A stretch of 28,652 nt of DNA, taken from Candidatus Gastranaerophilales bacterium (lineage in GTDB: Bacteria; Cyanobacteriota; Vampirovibrionia; Gastranaerophilales; Gastranaerophilaceae). A program made the translations under genes and the position numbers. The stretch spans positions 1 to 28,652 of the forward strand of contig CAAFYU010000018.1 of the NCBI GenBank assembly GCA_900767135.1. Reading direction: 5' to 3'. Below the pieces are notes generated by a model. The model saw only the letters and a program-made list of their open reading frames with translations, was not told the origin of the DNA and did not search any database. Shown piece after piece: positions 1 to 7,927 of this stretch; positions within the stretch are counted from its first letter, which is position 1; the number at the start of each line of letters is the position of its first letter.

Positions 1-41
1 CAAGTGTTGTAGAGATACATACAAAAAGAAGGAGAACTCAA

Positions 42-1001
42 ATGAGTGAAAGAAAATTAGTTGGAACAGGCGAAATGTTCAAAAAAGCTCTTGAAGGCAA
101 ATATGCTATCGGTGCTTACAACGTTAACAACATGGAAATTTTGCAAGGTATTGCAGAAGCTGCTGAAGAAACAAGATCACCTATTATCTTGCAAGTATCA
201 GCTGGTGCTAGAAAATATGCTAACCAAACTTATCTAATCAAATTGGTTGAAGCAGCTCTTGCAACAACAACAGTTCCTATCGCTTTGCACTTGGATCACG
301 GTGCTGATTTCGAAATTTGTAAAGCTTGTATCGACGGTGGTTTCTCATCAGTTATGATTGATGGTTCAAGATTCCCATTAGAAGAAAACATCAGAGTTAC
401 AAAAGAAGTTGTTGAATACGCTCACAAACATGGCGTTTCTGTTGAAGCTGAACTTGGTAAACTTGCTGGTGTTGAAGATGATGTTAAAGTTCACGCAAAA
501 GATTCAACTTATACAGATCCTGCTGAAGCTGTTAGATTTGTTAAAGAAACAGGTTGTGACTCTTTGGCTGTTGCTATTGGAACTTCTCATGGTGCTTACA
601 AATTCTCTGGCGAAGCTAAATTAGACTTCGAAAGACTTGCTGAAATCAAAAACGCTTTGGCTGAAGCTGGATTCCCTGATTATCCGTTAGTATTGCACGG
701 ATCATCATCAGTTCCTGCTGAATTCGTTGCTAAATGTAACAAATTCGGTGGTCAATTGCCTAACGCTCAAGGTGTTCCTGAAGATATGCTTAACTACGCT
801 TCTAAACACGGTGTAGCTAAAATCAACATCGATACTGACTTGAGATTGGCTATGACTTCAACAATCAGAGAATTCTTTGTTGAACACCCTGAAAAATTCG
901 ACCCACGTGAATACATGGGACCTGGTAGAACAGCTGTTAAAGAAATGGTTATGCACAAAATGCGTGACGTTCTTGGTACTGCTGGCCACGCTGATGACTA
1001 A
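42..1001 (+). CDS. fba: Class II fructose-1,6-bisphosphate aldolase
   Basis: Catalyses reversible cleavage of fructose-1,6-bisphosphate to dihydroxyacetone phosphate and glyceraldehyde-3-phosphate in glycolysis/gluconeogenesis (cytoplasm). The 319-residue protein shows the class II TIM-barrel pattern: LDHG at 84-87 with catalytic Asp85 and zinc ligand His86, Glu137 in EAELG, His183 in GTSHGAYK and His219 in VLHGSSS as further metal ligands, and NIDTD at 272-276 for substrate binding. The start is supported by AAGGAG at 29-34, 7 nt before ATG. Its own promoter lies left of the window or is unresolved in the first 28 bases. It is followed by a strong hairpin terminator at 1081-1113, so it ends its transcript. 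The codon choice is smoother and richer in GCT/GTT than in neighbouring genes, as expected of a highly expressed gene. Family assignment is secure. That it prefers FBP over tagatose-1,6-bisphosphate is the usual assumption and cannot be proved from sequence. Confidence 0.96.
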   Translation: MSERKLVGTGEMFKKALEGKYAIGAYNVNNMEILQGIAEAAEETRSPIILQVSAGARKYANQTYLIKLVEAALATTTVPIALHLDHGADFEICKACIDGGFSSVMIDGSRFPLEENIRVTKEVVEYAHKHGVSVEAELGKLAGVEDDVKVHAKDSTYTDPAEAVRFVKETGCDSLAVAIGTSHGAYKFSGEAKLDFERLAEIKNALAEAGFPDYPLVLHGSSSVPAEFVAKCNKFGGQLPNAQGVPEDMLNYASKHGVAKINIDTDLRLAMTSTIREFFVEHPEKFDPREYMGPGRTAVKEMVMHKMRDVLGTAGHADD

Positions 1002-1080
1002 TTTTTCAGCACTCTGTTGCAATTCATTTTCTAAGCAAGTGTTTGCGTGATGTGTTGTTACAGTGAAAGAAAATAAAATA

Positions 1081-1113
1081 AAAAAGAACAGGTGATGAGC
1101 CTGTTCTTTTTTT
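1081..1113. terminator. Bidirectional intrinsic terminator between fba and spmB
   Basis: A perfect 12-bp stem (1081-1092 with 1100-1111) and 7-nt loop TGATGAG. The plus strand ends in a T-run for fba. The minus strand reads a T-rich tail from the A-rich sequence left of 1081, so it can also end the spmA-spmB transcript, whose last stop codon is at 1181. Confidence 0.9.
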
Positions 1114-1180
1114 ATTGGTTAAAGTTTTGTAAATATACCTTTGGATATTTGGTGAGTGGTGATTAAAACACCAAAATTTG

Positions 1181-1714
1181 TTAAAACATATAATTGCAAA
1201 TAGCGACGGCAGCTATTATTCCAACTATATCTGCTAAAATTCCGACAAGAAGTGCGTATCTGAGCTTTGTAATTTTTACGGAACCAAAATAAACTGCTAA
1301 AACATAAAAAGTGGTTTCGCTAGATCCAACCATTACAGCGGCAAGTTTTGTGGCATAAGAGTCCGGCCCAAGATGGTTTGCGATGTCAGAAAAAATTCCA
1401 AGAGCCCCAGAGCCTGACAATGAACGGACAAGCATTATCGGAATTGTGTCTGCCGGAACATTGAATTTTGCAAGAAGCGGTGCACAAGCTACTCCGATTT
1501 GTTCAATTATTCCCGAAGCGCGAAACATTGATATTGCAACGATTATGGCGACTAAATATGGAATTATTGTTACAGATACTTTAAAACCGTCTTTTGCTCC
1601 TTCTGTGAATGTTTCATATAGCGGAACTTTTTTGAATAAGCCCATTGTGAGAATTAAAACTATTATTGCAGGTAAAGTCCAGAGGGAAATTATGTTCATT
1701 AATGTTTGAAACAT
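1181..1714 (-). CDS. spmB: SpmB-like membrane protein (nucleoside-recognition/Gate domain)
   Basis: A 177-residue polytopic membrane protein of the spore maturation protein B family, with hydrophobic stretches at about 12-26, 46-64 and 148-175. The conserved centre contains the family's GSGALGIFSD-type segment and the VGSSETTFYVLAVYFG motif. In Bacillus SpmA and SpmB act together in spore-core dehydration. Homologues are widespread in non-sporulating bacteria, where the solute is unknown. It is translationally coupled to spmA: the TAA of spmA and the ATG of spmB share one base (TAATG), and GGAGGA at 1721-1726 lies inside the end of spmA as its ribosome site. No sporulation genes are seen nearby, so a role in sporulation should not be assumed. 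Confidence 0.88.
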   Translation of the reverse strand: MFQTLMNIISLWTLPAIIVLILTMGLFKKVPLYETFTEGAKDGFKVSVTIIPYLVAIIVAISMFRASGIIEQIGVACAPLLAKFNVPADTIPIMLVRSLSGSGALGIFSDIANHLGPDSYATKLAAVMVGSSETTFYVLAVYFGSVKITKLRYALLVGILADIVGIIAAVAICNYMF

Positions 1715-2346
1715 TATTCGTCCTCCTTATCAATCTTGCTGTCTGAGATTTCAATGGGAGTTGCAACTTGTTTTATCCAAATTTTTTCAAAGAATTTTGC
1801 CATTAGAATTGCACTAACAAAGGCAATTCCTGTCACAAGAAGAGTCGGGGCAATAATTTCTGTCGGGTTTTTGTAGCCAATTCCGATTAAAACAGCGATT
1901 ACTGTTGCCGGAACAAGCTGAAAGCCGGCAGTATTCATTGCCAAAAACATACACATTGCATTTGAGGCAGAAGATTTGTCTATATTTTGTTTTTGTAGTT
2001 CTTCCATAGTTTTTAGGCCAATTGGTGTTGCTGCATTTGAGAGTCCGAAAGCGTTTGCAGAAACACTCATTGCGATATCGCCGATGGCTGGTGAGTCTTC
2101 TGGAATTTCGTTAAATAATCTCTTGGTAATAGGCTTGATAATTTTTGCAATAATTTTTACAAGCCCGCATTGCTCAGCGATTTTCATCATTCCGAGCCAA
2201 AAAGCCATAATTCCGATTAGAGAAAACGCAACTTTTACGGACAATTCAGCCCCTGTTAAAATTGAATTAACAACATCTGAAAGCTTGCCGTTGAGTGCAC
2301 CTGCGATTATCGAAACTACTATCAAAAAATAGAAAATATAATTCAT
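1714..2346 (-). CDS. spmA: SpmA-like membrane protein
   Basis: A 210-residue partner of SpmB. The N-terminal membrane segment, the LNGKLSDV segment, FWLGMMKIAEQCGL near residue 50 and the NAFGLSNAATPIGLKTMEEL block near 97-115 are the conserved SpmA features. Length is close to the 196 residues I recall for the B. subtilis protein, and the start matches that family's N-terminus. It heads a two-gene operon, spmA-spmB, with 1-bp overlap. There is no Shine-Dalgarno sequence before the ATG. Instead an extended -10 box sits so that transcription would begin at the ATG itself (see the promoter entry), so the mRNA is probably leaderless. It is divergent from valS, 109 bp away. Confidence 0.88.
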   Translation of the reverse strand: MNYIFYFLIVVSIIAGALNGKLSDVVNSILTGAELSVKVAFSLIGIMAFWLGMMKIAEQCGLVKIIAKIIKPITKRLFNEIPEDSPAIGDIAMSVSANAFGLSNAATPIGLKTMEELQKQNIDKSSASNAMCMFLAMNTAGFQLVPATVIAVLIGIGYKNPTEIIAPTLLVTGIAFVSAILMAKFFEKIWIKQVATPIEISDSKIDKEDE

Positions 2347-2352
2347 GGTTAA

Positions 2353-2363
2353 ATTATAACATG
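2353..2363 (-). promoter_or_regulatory. Extended -10 promoter giving a leaderless spmA mRNA
   Basis: On the minus strand the sequence reads TGTTATAAT: a perfect TATAAT (2358 down to 2353) preceded by TGn. Seven bases beyond the hexamer is 2346, the A of the spmA ATG. No convincing -35 box is present, as expected for an extended -10 promoter. The missing ribosome-binding site agrees with a leaderless transcript. Confidence 0.6.
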
Positions 2364-2455
2364 TAAATTAAATTCAATGAAAAATGTTTATAAATTTTAT
2401 TTTTTATTTTTTTGTGATATTTTAGAAATATACGAAAAATAAGAAGGATTTTTAT

Positions 2456-5125
2456 ATGACAACTACTAAGATTGAAGATTTACCTACGGTTTACGACCCC
2501 AAAGAAACAGAAGACAGTATTTATAAATTTTGGGAAGATGGAGAATATTTTAAGGCTGATGCAAAAAGCGACAAACCGCCTTATTCTATCGTAATTCCGC
2601 CTCCAAACGTTACAGGTGTTTTGCACATGGGACACGCTTTGGACGAAACTTTGCAAGATATTTTAGTTCGTTACCACAGAATGGCGGGCTATGAAACTCT
2701 TTGGGTTCCGGGAACTGACCACGCAGGTTTAGCAACTCAAAACGTTGTTGAAAGACAACTCGCAAAAGAAGGCTTGACTCGTTATGATTTAGGCAGAGAA
2801 AAGTTTGTTGAAAGAACTTGGGAATGGACAAATCAGCATAAAAGTGCAATCTTAGACCAGTGCAAGCGTTTGGGTGCTTCTTTTGACCGTTCAAGAGAAA
2901 GATTTACTTTTGACAAAGGGTGTTCTGATGCGGTTAAAGAAGTATTTGTAAGACTTTATGAAAAAGGCTTGATTTACAAAGGCAAGTATATTGTAAACTG
3001 GTGTCCTCGTTGTAACAGTGCGATTTCTGACGTTGAAACAGAATATGCAACTGAACAAGGGCACATGTGGGAAATTTCTTACCCTGTAAAAGGTGAAAGT
3101 GGAGCTATTATTGTTGCAACAACTCGTCCTGAAACAATGTTCGGCGATGTTGCGATTGCTGTTCACCCGGACGATCACAAATATTCTGAATTAATCGGAA
3201 AAACAGTTATTATTCCGCTTTCAGGCAGAGAAATACCAATTATTGCCGATGAATATGTTGACAAAAACTTTGGAACAGGGGCTGTAAAAATTACTCCTGC
3301 ACACGATCCGAACGACTTTGAAGTTGGAAAACGTCATAACTTAAATCCAATTTGGGTTATTAATAATGACGGTACAATGAAGGCTTGTGGCGAAGTTCCA
3401 CAAGAACTTCACGGACTTGACAGGTATGAAGCAAGAGAAAAAGTTGTTGGAATGCTTTCTTACAATAATTTCTTGCTAAGAACTCGTGATCACGAGCACA
3501 ATGTAGGTAAATGTCAACGTTGCGGCACAACAATTGAACCGCTTCTTTCAGAACAATGGTTTGTTAAAATGGAGCCTTTGGCAAAAGAAGCAATTGCTGC
3601 GGTAAAAGACGGTAGAATTAAATTTGTACCTGAAAGATGGGAAAAGAATTATTTGGGCTGGATGGAAAACATTCGTGACTGGTGTATTTCTCGTCAAATC
3701 TGGTGGGGACACCAAATTCCGGCTTATTACCACAAAATTACAGGTGAAATGGTTGTAGCAAAAGAAAATCCGGATCCTGAAAATTACGTACAAGATACAG
3801 ATTGCCTTGATACGTGGTTCTCATCAGGGTTGTGGCCTTTCTCTACAATGGGTTGGCCAAATACCGAAAGTGAAGATTTCAAGAAATTCTACCCTACAAC
3901 AACTCTTGTAACAGGTTTTGATATTATTTTCTTCTGGGTTGCAAGAATGATTACTATGGGCTTGGAATTTACAAAGAAAGCACCTTTCTCAACAGTTTAT
4001 ATTCACGGTCTTATTCGTGATGAAAAAGGTCAAAAGATGTCAAAATCTAAGGGCAACACAATTGATCCGGTTAAAATTATTGACAAATACGGTTGTGATG
4101 CTTTGAGATTTACAATGACTTCACTTTGTACTTATGGCGGTCAAGATATCAAGATGAGCGAAGAGAGATTTGAATATGGAAGAAACTTCGCAAACAAAAT
4201 CTGGAATGCTTCAAGATTTGTATTGATGAACCTTGATGGTGTAGATGATAAGGATATTGATTATTCAAATTTGACAATTGCTGACAAGTGGATTTTGGAT
4301 AAATTGAATAAAACAGCCAAAGAAGTTAATGAAAATATTAAAGAATTCAGAATTGGAGAAGTTGCTCACGTTCTTTATGATTTCTTCTGGAATTCATACT
4401 GTGATTGGTATGTTGAAATCGCTAAAATTCAACTTCAAGATGCCGAACTTAAAGCAAATACTCAAAGAGTTTTGAGATATGTTCTTGATATGTCTTTGAG
4501 AATGCTTCACCCTGTAATGCCTCATATTACAGAGCGTGTATGGCAGTTGATTTCAAAACCTTCTAAACAGTTGGGTGATGACGAAATGAAGTCAGCGATT
4601 GTTGTTTCTAACTTCCCTATATTTAGAGAAGAATTGGACTTCCCGAAAGAGGCTCAGGAAATGGAATTGGTATTTGAAACAATTACTTCTTTGAGAAATG
4701 TTCGCCAAAGTTTTAATATTTCTCCTTCAATTAAATGTGATATTGAAATCAGAGCTGACAAAGATGAAAAACCGATTTTTGAAGAAATTGAAGCTTATAT
4801 CAAACGTTTGGCAAGGGTTGAAAATATTTCTTATGCAGAGATGAATGCACCTGTTCCACCAAAGAGTGCAACGGCTGTTGTGTCTGCGTCAAAGATTATT
4901 TTGCCTTTGGCTGATTTGATTGATTTAGATGCTGAAATTGCTCGTCAACAGAAAAAATTGGATAAATTAACTAATGAAAAGAAATCGCTTTCAGGAAGAA
5001 TTAATAATCCGAAATTTGTTGCAAATGCACCGAAAGAATTGATTGAACAAACAAAATCAAGAATTGAAGAAATCGAGGTTCAAGAAAAAACAATTTCTGA
5101 TTTGATAGAGTCATTGAGAGCATAA
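2456..5125 (+). CDS. valS: Valyl-tRNA synthetase
   Basis: Class I aminoacyl-tRNA synthetase that charges tRNA-Val and edits mischarged threonine. It has 889 residues, a normal length. The HIGH signature appears as HMGH at 57-60 inside PPPNVTGVLHMGHAL, and KMSKS is at 527-531. The connective-peptide editing domain includes ATTRPETMFGD. Two CxxC pairs (CPRC, CQRC) suggest a zinc site. The anticodon-binding helical domain follows, and residues from about 825 to the end form the ValS-specific C-terminal coiled coil, rich in Lys/Glu/Leu. The start is set by AGAAGGA at 2442-2448, 7 nt before ATG. It is transcribed divergently from spmA. I see no T-box leader in the 109-bp gap and no clear -35/-10 pair. 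It is followed by a small hairpin at 5153-5172. Confidence 0.97.
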   Translation: MTTTKIEDLPTVYDPKETEDSIYKFWEDGEYFKADAKSDKPPYSIVIPPPNVTGVLHMGHALDETLQDILVRYHRMAGYETLWVPGTDHAGLATQNVVERQLAKEGLTRYDLGREKFVERTWEWTNQHKSAILDQCKRLGASFDRSRERFTFDKGCSDAVKEVFVRLYEKGLIYKGKYIVNWCPRCNSAISDVETEYATEQGHMWEISYPVKGESGAIIVATTRPETMFGDVAIAVHPDDHKYSELIGKTVIIPLSGREIPIIADEYVDKNFGTGAVKITPAHDPNDFEVGKRHNLNPIWVINNDGTMKACGEVPQELHGLDRYEAREKVVGMLSYNNFLLRTRDHEHNVGKCQRCGTTIEPLLSEQWFVKMEPLAKEAIAAVKDGRIKFVPERWEKNYLGWMENIRDWCISRQIWWGHQIPAYYHKITGEMVVAKENPDPENYVQDTDCLDTWFSSGLWPFSTMGWPNTESEDFKKFYPTTTLVTGFDIIFFWVARMITMGLEFTKKAPFSTVYIHGLIRDEKGQKMSKSKGNTIDPVKIIDKYGCDALRFTMTSLCTYGGQDIKMSEERFEYGRNFANKIWNASRFVLMNLDGVDDKDIDYSNLTIADKWILDKLNKTAKEVNENIKEFRIGEVAHVLYDFFWNSYCDWYVEIAKIQLQDAELKANTQRVLRYVLDMSLRMLHPVMPHITERVWQLISKPSKQLGDDEMKSAIVVSNFPIFREELDFPKEAQEMELVFETITSLRNVRQSFNISPSIKCDIEIRADKDEKPIFEEIEAYIKRLARVENISYAEMNAPVPPKSATAVVSASKIILPLADLIDLDAEIARQQKKLDKLTNEKKSLSGRINNPKFVANAPKELIEQTKSRIEEIEVQEKTISDLIESLRA

Positions 5126-5152
5126 TTAAAAAAAATAATCATTTTACAAGGT

Positions 5153-5172
5153 GAGGTTTATCTCTAAACCTC
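5153..5172 (+). terminator. Weak hairpin after valS
   Basis: GAGGTTTA (5153-5160), loop TCTC, TAAACCTC (5165-5172): a perfect 8-bp stem 27 nt after the valS stop. It is followed only by GCTTTGTGTT, a poor T-tract, so termination may be partial. The rpsA promoter begins 40 bp further on. Confidence 0.5.
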
Positions 5173-5212
5173 GCTTTGTGTTGCAAAAATGTTACGAGAA
5201 TTTACAAAAAAC

Positions 5213-5241
5213 TTTACAAATTTTTAAAATTTTGTTACAAT
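5213..5241 (+). promoter_or_regulatory. Promoter of rpsA
   Basis: TTTACA (5213-5218), 17-bp spacer, TACAAT (5236-5241), with TG one base upstream of the -10 (TGTTACAAT). The predicted start near 5248 gives a 5' leader of about 39 nt before the rpsA ATG at 5287. This also shows that an upstream in-frame ATG at 5176 cannot be the start. Confidence 0.78.
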
Positions 5242-5286
5242 AACTGTATCGTTAATAGAATAGTGTCTTATGACAATGGAGTAAAA

Positions 5287-6351
5287 ATGACATCAAGTGA
5301 GTTAGATTTTGAAGAACTATTGAAACAATATGATTACAAGTTTCAAAAAGGTGATTTAGTTAAAGGCATCGTATGTGGTTATGACAGTCAAGGCGTGATG
5401 GTTGATATCGGGGCAAAGACAATTGCGGTTGTTCCAACACGTGAAGCTGTTGACAAAGATGAAAATGTTGAAAAAAAATTCGAAAAAGGTAAAGAATACG
5501 AATTTTTGATTATAAGAGAAGAAGATGAAGACGGCAAATTCTTGTTGTCTAAGAAAAAAGTCGACCTTGCTTATGCTTGGAAAGAACTTGAAAAAGCTAA
5601 AGAAGCTGATGAAACAATTCTTGGTACAATTGCCGGTGTTGTTAAAGGTGGCGTTTTGGTTGAAGTTTCAGGCGTTAGAGGTTTTGTTCCTTCTTCTCAA
5701 TTAAGAGTAAAAGAAAATGAATTGACTGTTGGCGAAAAATTGGAAGTTAAAATTTTAACTTTGGATCCTCAACAAAACAACTTCATTCTTTCAAATAAAA
5801 AAGTTTATGACGATAGTGCTGTTGAAGCTAGAAAAAATGTATTCTCTCAAATTGAGGCAGGTCAAATCGTTAAAGGTGACGTTGTTAGAATTACTGATTT
5901 CGGAGCATTTGTTGATTTGGGTGGAATTGATGGCTTGTTGCCACTTTCTCAATTGTCTTGGAGATGGATTGATCACCCGACAGATATTTTGAATGTAGGT
6001 GATAAAATTGACGTTGAAGTTATCGCAGTAGACCACGACAAACAACGTGTATCATTGAGTTTGAAAAATCTTGAGCCTGATCCATGGGTAGAGGCAGAAA
6101 AAAATATTAAAGAAGGCGATAAAGTTGAAGGCACAATTACAAGAATTAAGCACTTTGGTGCGTTTGTAGAAGTGTTCCCTGGGGTTGAAGCATTGTTACC
6201 GCACGCTGAGGTTGTTGAGTTGCAAAACCAAAAAGATTGCATCTTGCAAGCCGGTGACAAAGTTGATACTTATATCTTGAAATTCAATCCGGCAGACAAA
6301 CGTATCGCTTTGACAATTAATCCTGATAGAGTTTCTTCAGAAGAAGAATAG
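5287..6351 (+). CDS. rpsA: 30S ribosomal protein S1, four S1 domains
   Basis: An RNA-binding protein of the small subunit that helps mRNA bind during initiation. The 354-residue protein carries four consecutive S1 (OB-fold) domains at about 19-88, 106-172, 192-262 and 279-350. Domains 3 and 4 have the classic core (VVRITDFGAFVDLGGIDGLLP and TRIKHFGAFVEVFPGVEALLP), and domains 1 and 2 are more divergent. The start is ATG 5287, preceded by TGGAG; the reading frame is open back to 5176, but the promoter lies inside that extension. Cyanobacterial S1 proteins usually have three S1 domains and those of E. coli six, so four is an intermediate form that also occurs in Gram-positive homologues. A short S1-repeat protein of another role (YpfD-like) is the alternative. 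Confidence 0.88.
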   Translation: MTSSELDFEELLKQYDYKFQKGDLVKGIVCGYDSQGVMVDIGAKTIAVVPTREAVDKDENVEKKFEKGKEYEFLIIREEDEDGKFLLSKKKVDLAYAWKELEKAKEADETILGTIAGVVKGGVLVEVSGVRGFVPSSQLRVKENELTVGEKLEVKILTLDPQQNNFILSNKKVYDDSAVEARKNVFSQIEAGQIVKGDVVRITDFGAFVDLGGIDGLLPLSQLSWRWIDHPTDILNVGDKIDVEVIAVDHDKQRVSLSLKNLEPDPWVEAEKNIKEGDKVEGTITRIKHFGAFVEVFPGVEALLPHAEVVELQNQKDCILQAGDKVDTYILKFNPADKRIALTINPDRVSSEEE

Positions 6352-6389
6352 AAAAGACTTCAAATTAAATCTTTTTTCATAAATCAAGC

Positions 6390-6413
6390 GGAGGCGAAAG
6401 CCTCCTTTTTCTT
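6390..6413 (+). terminator. Intrinsic terminator after rpsA
   Basis: GGAGGC (6390-6395), GAAA tetraloop, GCCTCC (6400-6405), then TTTTTCTTT. A GC-rich stem in AT-rich DNA with a stable GNRA loop, about 40 nt after the stop. Confidence 0.92.
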
Positions 6414-6603
6414 TATTCGTTTTATGTAAAAACTCTGCATTTATGCCTTTGAATTTTCAATTGCGAGTGTAGCGCGTCAATTTGACTCTGTAATCTCTCA
6501 TTTATCTGAATGAAATTTCCTTTTTTCTTTCCTCTAAACGTATGATTTTACGCAATTTTTTATATAAATTTTTAGATTTGTACCGTATAATTTACATATA
6601 ATG
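6414..6603. other. Intergenic region before the unknown-function cluster
   Basis: This AT-rich spacer has no credible gene on either strand. It holds two TATAAT hexamers (6586-6591 and 6597-6602) that lack good -35 partners; either could be an extra start site for the gene at 6662. I see no RNA gene or long repeat. Confidence 0.5.
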
Positions 6604-6631
6604 TTGACTTTATAAAAAACTCCATTATAAA
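6604..6631 (+). promoter_or_regulatory. Likely promoter of the 6662 gene
   Basis: TTGACT (6604-6609), 16-bp spacer, TATAAA (6626-6631). The predicted start near 6638 leaves a leader of about 24 nt containing the ribosome site AAGGAG at 6647-6652. Confidence 0.62.
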
Positions 6632-6661
6632 TAAATCAGGTAGAATAAGGAGAGTAACTTT

Positions 6662-7915
6662 ATGGGCATGGCAGCTTCTCAGGCAAGATATCTAGGCTTG
6701 ACCGCAAGAAAGACAAACGTTGAATACGAAGGACAACAAATTAACCAAGCAAGAACAGCGTTGGCAAACCAGAGTGCGAATACGTTTAATGAACTGTTAG
6801 CACTTGAAGTTCCGACTGCTCCTAGTACTCAGGATTACACGACTTTACAGTATTCTTATCAGGACGGAACAAACACTGAAACGATTTCAGATATGTCAGA
6901 GTTGCTAAATGACCCAGATGGATATAATTATTCTATTACACACTATCATTATTCAGATGTTTTTACAGGAATAATGTCTAAAAAAACAAATCCACAAGTC
7001 AGCTTTGAAACAAAGGCTGAAAAGAGTCTTGTGTCAAAGGATAACGTGAAACAAGATGCTGCAACAAATGAATATACGGTGAATGGACAAGTTGTTTCAA
7101 AATATGATTCGAGCGTTCAAGAACAAAAAGATGCTTACGCTAAAATTGTTGCAGACTATCCAAGTTTTGCAAGCGTTGATGTTAATAGTGTTTACACGTA
7201 CACAGACACTGACGGAAAATTGACTTTTACAACCCTTACAGATTTGAACAAGGCGGTTGCCGGAACTGCTGATTTGGGTGCGTATAAAATTAATGATAAT
7301 GTTCCGGCTTACGTTGGAAATAATGAGGTTCACCCTTATGATTCAACAGATTCTGACCAAAAAGCAGCGTTAGATCAGATAAAAAAACAATTTCCGGCAG
7401 AAAATATAGCTTCTTCGGATAATATTTATACGTGGACTTCCGGTGGAAAAACTTATTTTGCGACATTAGAGGATTTGCAAGCTACTGCAAAAAGTGCTCC
7501 GGATCCTTCAAAACCGACTGAAAATCAAAATAAGTTGACAATGTTTAATGCTGAAAACGTTTCAACAAAAATTGAGCAAAAACAAAGAGCATTTGTGCAG
7601 TTAGATGATACAGGTCGTCCGCAAAGTATCAGGTATGAAGATACAACTGCAACTTATACGTTGAAAACTGAAACGAAGACTGATGAAAATGCTTATAATG
7701 ACGCGATGAACCAGTATAACTATGATATGCAGGTTTACGAAAAGAAAATTGCGGATATCAATGCTAAGACTGAAAAAATTCAAGAACAAGACAGAACTCT
7801 TGAATTGCGTTTAAGGCAGTTGGATACAGAGCAAGAAGCCTTGCAAACCGAGATGGAATCAGTTAAGAAGGTTATTGATAAGAATATTGAATCTACTTAC
7901 AAAACATTTGAATAA
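6662..7915 (+). CDS. Unknown protein, helical termini around an internally repeated middle
   Basis: 417 residues, function unknown. There is no signal peptide or membrane segment. Residues 1-50 (MGMAASQARYLGL start) and about 343-417 are predicted helical; the C-terminal part is a Glu/Gln/Lys-rich coiled coil. The middle holds two related units of about 60 residues (roughly 138-198 and 217-275), sharing YDSS/T, QK.A...I, a Y/F-P, V/I-YT-Y/W-T, GK..F.TL.DL. The termini match those of the small protein at 9214: both begin MGxxxSQxR with EYxxQxIxQ, and both end TExxSxKxxxDKNIxS. Such 'helix - variable domain - helix' architecture resembles secreted filament or hook-type proteins, but that is analogy only. 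AAGGAG lies 9 nt before ATG. It leads a cluster; the next gene starts 12 nt after its stop. The N-terminal pattern seems familiar from Gastranaerophilales hypothetical proteins, but I cannot name the family. Confidence 0.85.
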   Translation: MGMAASQARYLGLTARKTNVEYEGQQINQARTALANQSANTFNELLALEVPTAPSTQDYTTLQYSYQDGTNTETISDMSELLNDPDGYNYSITHYHYSDVFTGIMSKKTNPQVSFETKAEKSLVSKDNVKQDAATNEYTVNGQVVSKYDSSVQEQKDAYAKIVADYPSFASVDVNSVYTYTDTDGKLTFTTLTDLNKAVAGTADLGAYKINDNVPAYVGNNEVHPYDSTDSDQKAALDQIKKQFPAENIASSDNIYTWTSGGKTYFATLEDLQATAKSAPDPSKPTENQNKLTMFNAENVSTKIEQKQRAFVQLDDTGRPQSIRYEDTTATYTLKTETKTDENAYNDAMNQYNYDMQVYEKKIADINAKTEKIQEQDRTLELRLRQLDTEQEALQTEMESVKKVIDKNIESTYKTFE

Positions 7916-7927
7916 TTAGAGGTTTAG

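Noticed and set aside
2347..2455. T-box leader before valS
   Set aside because: Only 109 bp, no T-box consensus and no antiterminator hairpins; the same holds for trpS, whose leader is under 30 nt.
5176..5286. Longer S1 start giving 37 extra residues
   Set aside because: A good promoter (5213-5241) lies inside this stretch, no ribosome site precedes 5176, and ATG 5287 has one.
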